From NCBI RefSeq assembly GCF_010093535.1, contig NW_022985184.1, forward strand, positions 771,993-835,992: DNA of 64,000 nucleotides. Reading direction: 5' to 3'. The position numbers were made by a program, and so were the translations under genes. Positions within the stretch are counted from its first letter, which is position 1. Each line of letters starts with the position of its first letter. This document shows positions 45,501 to 55,845 of the stretch, piece by piece. A model generated the notes under the pieces. That model was given only the letters and a program-made list of their open reading frames with translations. It made no database searches and was not told the origin of the DNA. Source of the stretch: Lindgomyces ingoldianus. Its lineage: Eukaryota; Ascomycota; Dothideomycetes; Pleosporales; Lindgomycetaceae.

Positions 45501-47995
45501 ACTCGGTTTGTTGGAGAGTGTAACTGTGCGAGACTTGAAATGCTTTTCGATAACCACCACATCCTCAAGTGGACCACCAACGCGGATACGTGCCATTGTA
45601 TGCTTATCTTTCTTCTCCGAGCCGTCTGTGAGATGACCAAGCCTCAGAATGCCCTTGACTCCATGGCCGAGGTCAACAATCACGGATTCTGTAGACTTCT
45701 CAATTATGGTCCCTTGGACAATATCTCCAGGATTCAGAGACTTGAAAGCACATTCTCTTTCCGCCCCGACTGATTCTGGATCTTTGCAAGAGACCAGCAT
45801 CCTGCCCTCTTCGCGGTCAAGAGATATGACACGTACGTTGACAACCTGGCCTCTCTGAAAATGTCGTGTAGCGTCCTCAATAAATGCCTCACTCATTTCG
45901 GCCACCGGAAGCCAGGCGCATACATTTCCGAAGAACCGCACCAAAGCTCCTGAGGGTTTTATATCAACGATAGTTCCCGGCCTCATATCACCTTCAGTGA
46001 CGCTCGAATAGTCGGTCCACGGCTCCGCTTCAGTGTTGATGAGTGATTTTTTCAGAGTTAATCGGATATGCCGCTTTTCCACATCTGTGGAGAGCACTCT
46101 CGCGGTGACTGAGGCTCCTTCTCTGAACTTCCTTTCCGGGTGCTGTAGGTGGACGTCTGCGAGATGCATTTCCGTGACTAAACCCGTTATGCCTTCAGCA
46201 AGATCCACGAGGGCCGCTGTTGATCCATTCCTATCGGCGAGGAGCTTCTGGACTTTGCCCTTGACAATTCGTCCAACCGGTACGTCTTCGATGCGGAGAA
46301 ATGGTTGCTCTAGCACACGTTGCTCTAAGGAGACTTGGAATAAGCCATCGATAGGATTGTAGCTGAGAACACGAGCCCGGTGCGTAGATCCAAGCTTATA
46401 TGGGCCAGAGGCTTCTGAGAGACGCTCGATTCTTCCATCCGTAAGCCTAGAAATGTGCGCAAATCCAATCACACCCTTAAACCCAAGGTCGAGATACAGC
46501 CCTCCCAGGGGCTCTACTCGGATGACTTTTGCTTCTTCGGCAGTTGAAGATAGCGGGACTATATCCAAAGGGTTCCCCTTATCTTTTGCCTTCCCAGACG
46601 TGCGCGAAGAAAGCGATACCACATGGTCCAATAGCGAGACCCCAACTTTCTTAGGGTCGGCGTCCGGAAATGTATAAATGACTCGCACTTTGACCTTAGC
46701 TCCAGGAACGTATTTATCGCTCAAGCTCTCCCCCTTTTCCGCGGCGCCCGTATGGATGATGTCGGCTGTAGCATCCAATAAGCCTATAATCTTGCCGGTA
46801 ACGGTGGTTGACGTCGAGTCGGCGACTAGCATGTCCACAGCAGTCCCAGGAAGGAATACATCTATCGTCGAGGCTTCAGTTACATACTTAGACTTTTTGA
46901 GATTCCCGGCCTTCTCTTGATCCGCCGACAGCTTCACAATTCTCCTGTCGGAGTTCAGCCCAGAGACTAAGCACAAGAAAACGGCGCCTTCTTGTACATT
47001 GGAATGCTTTATTCTCTTTCCAAGTTCGCTTTTCGGCAGGAATCCTTTCAGTTCGGACCCCTCTAGACCCATATCCATCACTAACCCGTGATCCTCGTTG
47101 CTGACCACTGAAGCTTGGACCATGCCATGGACAGCGATGTTTGATTTGGTGATACCTGAGTTAACCATTTTCGGGTCAATGGATAGTTCAATCCTCTTCT
47201 TCCCTTTCGCTGCCCCACTTGTTGGCGCATCTTCCGTGGAGGTTACGCATGCTCTCAAGTATTGTCCCACGTAAAACATGTCTTTCAGATTGATATCCTC
47301 AAAATCTTCCGAGCCGTTGAATTCTGCACTACTTGATTCCTCTTCTTGAACTAGTTTTTCAATTCTCGCTGTGAGCTTGTTGGAGATGGCAGTGAGAGAG
47401 ACGAATCCGCTCAGATTATTCGGGAGGGAAAGAACAATGTCGCGAGATGTGATTTCGGATACTTGACCTAGAACCATGGTTCCGCGTACGATCCTCTGCC
47501 CATAGTTAGAGATGAATCGGCGATCTATAGAAGCAAACTCGCCTTGTAACTCAAGCTTTCGACCCTGACCTTCTGTTCTTCCGGTTCCACAAGGTGTGAC
47601 TTCTTGCTTTTCTTCGATCGCCTCTTTTTACTAGCAGGCGGGGACTCCTCCACTCCAGCTTCTGAGCCTTCGTCGCTAAGTCCGTCGGCCCCGCCTCTCT
47701 TGAGTCCAGACTGCTCAAACAAAACATCTTGGTTAGCTTTGATCTGAATTTGCTTGTGTTCGAGGGGTGTCAGAACACTAGCCCCTCCTCTAGGAAAAGA
47801 CCTCTCCTCGTTCTTCAATACGGAAGCCTGCGCATGATTCTGAGTGGGCGCAATTGAGGATTTGGCGGCCTGCTTAGCTTCCTCCACCGAGGGAATGGAT
47901 TTCCGTTGGCGTTTTGCAGATCGGTCGCTGGAGGGAGCTTTCTCTTTCTTCACAGACGCAATCTCGTGGTCTGCTTTCCGTTTGAAGGGTGCCAT
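42521..47995 (-). CDS. RRP5: rRNA biogenesis protein RRP5 (S1 and HAT/TPR repeats)
   Basis: Three exons on the minus strand, 47995-47543, 47495-43089 and 43033-42521, giving 1790 aa, the usual length. About a dozen S1 RNA-binding repeats fill residues about 150-1380 (for example VRGFIKRVADNGLFVRLG and VTGKVRKVEDFGVFIVVDN). A Lys/Arg-rich linker follows, and the C-terminal HAT/TPR repeats run from about 1480 to the end (LWVRYMVFQRELNEIEKAR). RRP5 is needed for both 18S and 5.8S rRNA processing in the nucleolus. The first intron (47496-47542) starts with GC, not GT: AAG|GCGAGT to CAG, with a CTAAC branch site. It is required because the frame stops otherwise, and it joins LSYK to RIVRGTMVLGQV. 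The second intron is 43034-43088 (GTAAGC to CAG). The start is the ATG at 47995. Divergent from the Cdt2-like gene. Confidence 0.96.
47496..47542 (-). other. GC-AG intron of RRP5
   Basis: 47 bp on the minus strand: donor GCGAGT after AAG, branch TCTAAC, acceptor GGGCAG. The upstream exon ends and the downstream exon begins on a codon boundary. The nearest GT (in GAGTTAC) would leave the wrong phase, so the GC donor is the simplest solution. Confidence 0.85.
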
Positions 47996-48281
47996 TGCGG
48001 GGCGATTGAAGTGTGTTTGGACGTGGTGCAATTTTCGAGCTCCAGCGATCTTCAGAAAAAATATGGCGGGGTCGGCATTTCGAGTTTTTCCTTTCGCCGA
48101 TGGCCGAGCTCTGCCAAGATCACTTTACGCGTTGGGACTCGTAGACCCGCGCATCGCGTTTCGCGATTGGTGTCTGTGCACTACTCCAACCTCTCCATCT
48201 CACCTCTCGGGCTCGTCCAGGGCTCTTCCATCCCGTACCCTCTCCTCTGTTCTCGAGTCCCAATTTTTTGTACCGATATAT
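47996..48281. promoter_or_regulatory. Divergent promoter of RRP5 and the Cdt2-like gene
   Basis: 286 bp between start codons. The plus-strand frame of the Cdt2-like gene is open across it and into RRP5 exon 1; this extension is treated as chance. No known site recognised. Confidence 0.45.
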
Positions 48282-50470
48282 ATGGAGCATCACATATACT
48301 CCTCGCCACAGCCTCTCTCTCAAATCGAGTTCCAGCAGCCACTATCAAGTATGCTGTCCTCTTCACCGCCGCATCCTAGCTCGACCCTGGGGACTCGAAA
48401 GCCGAAGAAACCTCCTCCCATCACTCCGAAGCGATTCACGCGCTTTTTTACTCCGCGGTCATCCGTGCACGGTTCATCGCACCCCAATTCCCTTCGAAGA
48501 TCTGGCCGCCAGCTGCAGGATATCACCCAAGCAGCCATCAACCGTCGCCCGAATGCCTTCCGCAAGACCCCTCCCAAGACGGTGAACTTCGCCGATATCA
48601 TGCCAAATCCGCAGCCGGAGACGCCCAAAGTCAACAGCAGGAAGCGCAAAACGCCATATCTTTCTCCTGATAGCTCTCCAGCATTGCCGTCTCCATCCAA
48701 ACGTTCACGACTGGCCGCACCTCCACCAATCAATATCCTCGAAGATCCAGTCGTTCACCCAGCACCAATCAAATGCATAAGAAGTCTGGGAAGTAGCGCC
48801 CGCATCTTACAGCGGTCATTTGGAGGGCTTGCGGCGATTGGGCGAGGCTTTCACCGAGATCATTGCACATCCTGGCAGGAGCAGACGGCCGACTTCTACA
48901 GCGGCTCGGATGACTTCCATCAGCTTTCTCAAGGTGCACCTCCCTTCTGCACTGCTAGCTGCAACAGTAAGTCATGCATTGGAAGTGAGGTATGGGACCC
49001 ATTGCTGACTTGACCTGCAGCAAATGGCCTAGTTGCCGTAGGTGATGAAGATGGATGGGTCCACTTACTCGACACTGACGAAAGTACTTCTTCGGACTTT
49101 ACGAAAGCTCACATCTCCTTCCAAGCTCATAAGAATGCAGTCATGGATGTGCAATTCTCCTCCGATGACACGCTCCTCGCAACAGCATCTGGAGACCAGA
49201 CCGCTCAAATAATCGATGCCCGCACACAACAGTGCGTCCATGTCCTCGCCAGGCATGCATCCTCAGTGAAACAAGTACGTTTCCAGCCCGGTGACGACAA
49301 GATTGTTGCAACTTCAAGCCGGGACGGAACAGTTCAAATCTGGGACTTGCGATGTAGTAGTGGAGCCCACCCTGTTCATTCAGTGTGGGGCGAGAATGCA
49401 CCTTATGCAAGCACTATCCGTACTCTGGCCGCTGCTCACGCGGATAGTGCTTTCATTGGGAGCAATGGGCCCTCCATAATGGCCTCTAAGAGCGTGAAGT
49501 AAGTCATCGAATAGCTCACCGGCACTCGCGCCATTCTAACAAGCATAGGGAACCAATGGGGAAGAGCGAGGCGTTCAGCCGTCGGGGGGACATATCAGTT
49601 ACTGCACTCTCATTCCTTCCACCCGGACGAGAACATCTACTACTAACAGCGTCGGATGCATCGACATGCGTCAAGCTGTGGGATATCCGCGGTCGCTATT
49701 CCCGCAGAGGCCCTGCACTACCGATTTCCACAACGAGACAACCAGAGTCTCATAACCGACATAGGCACTTTGCCATCAACTCTCTGACTCTGAGTGGTGA
49801 TGGGTCCCGCCTATACGCTCTCAGCAAAGATAACACTATCTACGCTTATGCAGCAAGCCACCTAGTGCTTGGCCACGCCCCAGAGCTCGCTGTCACAGAC
49901 TCATCTCGAGCAAAACATGTTGCGAATGGAAAGGAAGGAGTCGGCCCCATCTACGGCTTCCGACATCGTAATTTCCACGCCGGCTCTTTCTACGTCAAAA
50001 CATCCTTGCGCAAAGCCTCTGGGGATCGGCCTGAGCTTCTAGCTGTCGGAAGCACAGATGGCTGTCCAGTGCTGTTTCCCACTGATGAGAATCTTCTCAA
50101 GCGCGAGAAACGTCGAGGCGACGATGAAGCAGATGACCTGCCTGAAGCAAGGCCTTTGAAGTCTCCGTTCCTCGCCAGTCAGCGTTCGCTATCTCGCAAA
50201 TCGAGTAGGAGCGGATTCTCAAGTCTCTTGACAGATACGATCCCGATCTACGAGCAGGGCACTCCACTCATTCGTGGACACGATGCGGAAGTAACATCTG
50301 TTACGTGGACAAAGGACGGGGCACTGGTCAGTGTCGCAGACGATTTTAGTGTTCGGTGCTGGAGAGAGGGAGGCGAGGCCCGCGCGTTGCGGTTGAGCGG
50401 TGAGGGTGAAGGTCGCAGGTGGATGTGTGGGTGGGCAGCCGTCGAAAACGGGTTCGACGACGACGAGTAA
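48282..50470 (+). CDS. cdt2: WD40 protein related to Cdt2/DTL, CRL4 substrate receptor
   Basis: Three exons, 48282-48966, 49021-49498 and 49549-50470, giving 694 aa. The N-terminal 200 residues are Pro/Ser-rich with basic patches. WD40 repeats then follow (LVAVGDEDGWVHLLD, LLATASGDQTAQIIDA, IVATSSRDGTVQIWDLR, LLTASDASTCVKLWDIRG and more). The two WDxR motifs (IWDLR, LWDIR) are the DDB1-binding DCAF signature. The order of a leading disordered region and these repeats is that of fission yeast Cdt2 and vertebrate DTL, which target Cdt1 and other PCNA-bound proteins. The joint at 48966 fixes the frame; the alternative frame at 48820 does not reach exon 2 in phase. The symbol is tentative. Confidence 0.75.
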
Positions 50471-52888
50471 TATGTACACTGGATGCATCCTGCTACATAT
50501 TCGAGACTCTCAACTCTGAGAGGGCTAGGAAGCAGCCACCCCAGCAAAGACGATAAATACTCTCTTTCTTCGCACGTACACCAGCATTGCGCCGACTTTC
50601 GGGACGCTTGGACGGAGTTAGAGGAAGACTTGGAAGGCGACTGATTGGGTAGAAAGTAGATATGAGTACAATCCTTCTTCCTTCACTTATTATCCCCTAC
50701 ATTTCTCGAAATTCAAGAGAGAACCTCTAGAAGTCTCCGAATTTCCCTGCACTGTCCAAGATTTTCGCTGTAGCCTTGTAGGGGCGCATGAGATATTAGA
50801 AAAGTCATGTATTACGCCGAGAAGCTGTGTGGTTTATTGAATATGTTAGGACGCCAACCCCATGGTTGATTGGGCAGCCCATCGTAGAGCTTTCGGGCTT
50901 ACAATTACAATTAGAGCAATACCAGACCTTCAGTCCACAAGATATCACTTCTCTCATAACCCATGCCCCCTGCAAGGTTACACCATCAGTACCAGTCCAT
51001 CACCCTAATCTACTCGACCCATTGCAGATTCTTCGTAATTTTGTGTAGCAGAAGTGCAGCCATCCTGGATGCAAGTATCGACGCAGCTTCAAACGGAGCG
51101 CGGAAGTTCGGAGGCATATGAAATTGCACACCTAACAAGGGGAAATACCCACATCCTATTCACAGCTGTGATGGACCATTTTATAGAGAGGACACGGCTG
51201 GACACCATATCAGAATAGTCCATACCGATAAGGAATACTTCTTGTTCAATAAAACCCTGCGATGCCAGTTCTATGCCTTGATGTCTCATGAAAGTTCATG
51301 TCCGAAACCACAGCACTCAATCGATCACGAGATTTCCTTAGCACGAGCATCGCCGCACTGTTAAGAAATGTAAGAAGTCAGTTCAGTTCGTGAAGTTGCA
51401 ATGGCATCTCTAGGCCCATATGACAATAGAACGCAGAGAAACCCAAGAGGAGATCCAGAATGCGGGCTACAACCCAATCACTACGTATACCGTATGTCTA
51501 GTCTACAACAAAAAACATTTAAAGGTCGAGGATTTCTAGTCTCATGCTGCATCGACTCATTTCAATGAAAGTCTACCACACCTTTTGCACCAGTGGTGGA
51601 AATCAACTGAGCTCACGACAACAAGTGATTTGAATGGAAGTTGTGCTCCTGTCTCTAGGTTCTACAGATCTTGCAGAACGAAGACTAGGTTCCCACATCT
51701 AATCAGTGGATCACAAGCAACATCTCTACGAGCAACGACGGGCTTAAATTATGCCAACACTATGAAGTCCTCCTTTCACACCTTGTCATCGAAATGGGCC
51801 TGTGACGTGAGTTCAGTACGTATCCATTATTCGACTCCATCATGCCTACTGTACATGCATAGAAAGATCGTTATCTATGGTAAGATCTTTCAGTATATAA
51901 ATGATCGAATATTCTGAATTGTTACCTAGAGTCCTATTTTTCTGCCTCTCCACTCAATTATTCTGACTAATCATCTTCCAACAAGTACTGGCTAGATCAC
52001 ATTCAACGATAGTCTCGATAAAACGACTAAAGGCTCTCAAAAGCCAGTCAGACTGAAAATTTTGTCTCTTGTTTTTTTTGGCCCCTCTCTACAGCCTCAG
52101 CTTTCCTTAAGAATGCACATCAACCGCCCACTCCCTCCCTTTAAACCACCGTCCTCTAGCTCCTATTCTTTGTTATCATTTCCGTATCTCGCCTTTGTTC
52201 CCCTCACCCAAACAAACCCACGTAACCAGTCAACTTAGTTTAGCTAATCTCACGCTTTCATTTCCTCGCACAAGAGAAAACTAGAAATCAGTAACGGGAT
52301 TATTAATATTTTATTTACCTTTACTTCACCTCTACTTCTTCTGATAGTGAAATATAAGCTGGCTGATCCTCCCATCCAGTTTCTCTATCGAAGTACCCCA
52401 TGCCACAAACTCACTAATGAACACACGTCTCTCCTGGGTGTGGCGAAGCCGTAGTTTTGTCTTAGTCGCTTTCGATCAATGACAACACTCCTTTAGATCA
52501 ATGTACGGTATCTAAGACTGCCTGGTAAGGTGCCGAAACCCGGCTTGTTCTCTACTTTGCCAGTTCTGGCTTCCACTCTCTTCGCATACCAGATTGTGGT
52601 TACCTTCGGGTCTATTTTCCAGTATTAACAATCAGATCATGTATCCCACATTAGTGCTAGCCGTTTAGAACTCTGGAACCCACTTGAGTTTCTGATTTGA
52701 GGGCACCTAACAGATTTGAGGTGAGCGACTGCCACAAGACTGTAGATCTTGATCTCGGTCGACTTTTGTTAATATACCCTATTAGGAAAAGCGCGTTAGT
52801 AGCTTAGGCAATTAAGGACAGAGCTTCCCTCTTCATCTCAAGACTGTAACTTAGGATGATTTACGGCTCGAGCTCGAGAGCGCCCTAA
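50471..52888. other. Gene-free stretch
   Basis: 2.4 kb between the ends of the Cdt2-like gene (plus) and the Zn2Cys6 regulator (minus). AT-rich, with short frames lacking motifs. No repeat or RNA gene recognised. Confidence 0.4.
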
Positions 52889-54449
52889 TCAAGCGGCAAA
52901 CGCATAACTACCCAATAAACGATACACCTCCCAAGGACCGACCCTTGCCTCCTTCTCCTCTACCAGGATATCCCGAACAAGAGCTGCTTCTTTGATTCTG
53001 AAGTGTGAGGCGATGTGGTCGAGTTCTCTAACGATCCAGATTCGAGTAATTGGAGGGCAATGGCGAGACCATGCCGCGACATACAAGGCGTATATCATAA
53101 TGTAGGCATCCAAGTAGTGGGATGGAGTATGTAAGTGCTGGGTGGAAGCGATAGTGCTTTCGGAGGGGGGATATCCTGGTGGAGGAAGTTTGTGCTTGGC
53201 TGCGAAGTTGCAATCCGTCATTTGCGGAACGGAGGCACAAATCTCGTTAGTCATGGTTTCGATAACCGTCTTCGCCCGCTGAGTCTCGAGGACAGACGCA
53301 TCGTCGCTTTCTCCCCCAAGTCTTTCCACGATCTCCTCGCAAAGCAAAATCCTCGCTAGTCTCAGGACATTCCACGTCTGCGTCAATGTCCGATTCGGAT
53401 ACCGATTCCACCACTCCCCAAAATATCGTTCACTCTTCGGCTCCGCCTTCATCTTCTCAAACATCCAATTCGGTGGCATATTCCTGGCCAACTCCTCGTA
53501 CCTCGCATCCAAATTTACACACCTCTCCACAGATTCCGCATCACCTAGCCCCTCTTTATTCATCTCTGACACTAAATTCGTATACTCAATCATCAACCCA
53601 CTCAGCCTCCATTTCGGACCCATCGGGTCCATCAACCGCGCCGCATACTCCAAAATCTTTGGAATTTCCTTCGGAACCGGATCAGATTTACTCACACAAC
53701 TAATGATATGATTCAAAATTAACCGAATCAACGCCCTGACATCCGCCGTATCCGTAAAATCTCCCAAACCTCTTAACTTCACCAGTGCCAGCGCGCCGTT
53801 CACATGCGCACGATTCGTATCATGGAATCCTATCCCAGAATTCGTCATGTTTTCAAACAAATCGAGGAGCAGGGATGCATCAAGTGTGGTGGCTTTGCGA
53901 GCGGTGTTCGGACATTGAAGCGCGGTGTTTGTTTTCCGTAGCGCGGAGACGTACTTTTGTCTTGAAAGGGCGAGTGCGGATGACGAGTATACCTGGTGTG
54001 AGAGAAATGCTAGGCTGACTGCGTCGATGCTGAGACTCAGGTGTTCGGGCGTGGAGGCTGAGGAAAAGAAGGGATATAAGAAATCCCAGGTTCTACTAAA
54101 GTCGGCGATGTAGTATGCGAAGAATAAGTTCCGGGCTTGGACTTCAAGGGATAGAGCATATGATCTTGGCGTAGATGGCGGCAAATGCGAATGTTTTGGG
54201 TTGGCCGCTTTTGAGAGCGCTTTTGCTTGTACTGTCTGAGTTTGGTCGGTTATTCGGAGAGTCGAGGTGTCGCGGTATCCGGCGCATTGAGCGCCTACTC
54301 GCAGACATGGGCTACAGCCTGATCTTCGGAGATCGCACTACTGCCTGTTAGTGCATATCTTTTATGTATATTATGTGAAGGGCGCGTACGCGGAGCTTCC
54401 GGTCACGGCAGCGTTGGCAGGCTTTTGATGGTTTGCCGCGAAATACCAT
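52889..54449 (-). CDS. Zn2Cys6 transcription factor with fungal-specific regulatory domain
   Basis: Two exons on the minus strand, 54449-54390 and 54337-52889, giving 502 aa. The 52-bp intron (GTACGC to TAG, branch CACTAACA) splits the zinc cluster. Exon 1 encodes 20 residues, MVFRGKPSKACQRCRDRKLR, and exon 2 begins CDLRRSGCSPCLRVGAQC. Joined, they give C-x2-C-x6-C-x5-C-x2-C-x6-C, a full Zn2Cys6 DNA-binding domain, followed by GYRD. The rest is the alpha-helical Fungal_trans_2-type domain (about 60-495). The long open frame alone misses the first two cysteines and would be read as a domain-only protein. Target genes cannot be predicted. Confidence 0.92.
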
Positions 54450-55845
54450 TGTGAGAAGCTTAGTTCTCGCTTATATGGCCTGAATAGACTAGGTATGTGC
54501 CTCTGGTATTTTTGTTGTGGAAAGGCTTGCTATCTCTAGGTTAGAATGTGTATATATGAGTATTGAGAAAGGCAAGACGTTGATAGAAGATCCATGCTAG
54601 TGCCGCGCTAGGCATGTTAGGGTAAGCACTTCGTACACCGAAGAGCAGAAATCTGATATCAATAGTATCTCCAGAGAAAATCCCAAGTCCAACCTTCTTT
54701 TAAGCCACAATCTTACTCCTAATTTAAACTTCTTCTAGCGTACTATTAGATGGTTACTTACCAGGGTATGTTCATAAACTCAACGCAATCTTAATAGTGC
54801 GGCTATTTCTAGAAGGGAGATTTCCAGCCATTACGTCGCATTTGATCTACATAGAATCCTTGAGATTCGGCCTATCTCACTTCAACCCGTAAGCCAGAAC
54901 AAGAAATCAGTCGGCAAAAACCTGGTCGTATCCTTCACCGCCATAACACCCCCGCCCTAGAGACAGCTATACAACTTTCAAGACAACACCTTGCAATAAT
55001 AGGATTCGGGCCAGTCGCCATCAGGCGATATTCTAGTGGCATTCTCCTCCCTCCCTCCAACCACTGGAATATTTCAATAGGCACTAAGTCGAGTCCAGCA
55101 AAGCTACCCACCTGAGAAGGGTTTCTTAGTATCAACAAAACAAGCTCAGGAACTTTAAAGTTAATCAACTGTTTTCCATTCCTTCCGAGTGGGTTTCCGT
55201 TGGCCGATTTTTCATCGCACCAGCATTTACCATAGCTGCATAATCATCTTCCCGGGCTGCGCTGGATGTGTTTATCTTGCATATAAAAGAGCCGTTGAAA
55301 GATACGAATGTCAAGGTTACGAATATCTCTCTGTCGCCTGTTCCGAGTGAGTTCTTTCCTCATCCTCCATTCTCACCCTTATTCCCTCAATATCTGAACC
55401 CTCTCACCGCCCCACTAACCAGCTGTAGCCGAACTCTACGATACCGAAATGAGCACGACAGCAGGTCGCGAACTCGTCATACCAGTCTCGCAACACACAG
55501 AGCCTATCTACGCCGCGCTCTTATCCGGGTACGAAGGATTATCATTAGTAGAGTTGGCGGATCTTCGATTGAGAGGTTCATGAAGAGTGTGGATCTGCGG
55601 AAGGGAGGCTTTTGATCGATTTACTGGGCTGCCGAGAAGTTTTCAAGGTCCGGAATTAGAGTTGTAGAATATAGAATGCGAAGAAGGATTCACGACCTTA
55701 AGAAGAGCATGGTGTTGTTCAGAACCTCGACAACAGGAGTGATGCTATTGCTTAGGTATGTGTCTCAAAGATATCCGAAATTCCATCTCGGGGACGATTT
55801 CCACCACCTTCTAGCTCCAGGAACCATGTTGTGTTACCCAGTACT
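54450..55845. other. Gene-poor stretch
   Basis: 1.4 kb between the regulator's start (54449, minus) and the stop of the F-box/RCC1 gene (55846, minus). It holds the promoter of the regulator. A possible small spliced frame at 55268-55583 is listed separately. Nothing else is seen. Confidence 0.4.
55268..55583 (+). other. Possible small spliced coding fragment, unknown
   Basis: A frame at 55268-55346 followed by a GTGAGT to CAG intron (55347-55422, branch CACTAACC) joins to 55423-55583. The joined peptide of about 80 residues reads KVTNISLSPVPTVAELYD and later RELVIPVSQHTEPIYAALL. The splice signals are good and the peptide looks protein-like, but no ATG start was found in frame. It may be the end of a lost gene. 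Confidence 0.25.

Noticed and set aside
47844..48281. N-terminal extension of the Cdt2-like frame into RRP5 exon 1
   Set aside because: It overlaps the coding sequence of RRP5 on the opposite strand and has no conserved features. The start at 48282 is preferred.
48820..49008. Alternative frame in Cdt2-like exon 1 (EGLRRLGEAFTEII and following)
   Set aside because: Its phase at the donor at 48967 does not join the WD40 frame of exon 2, whereas the main frame does.
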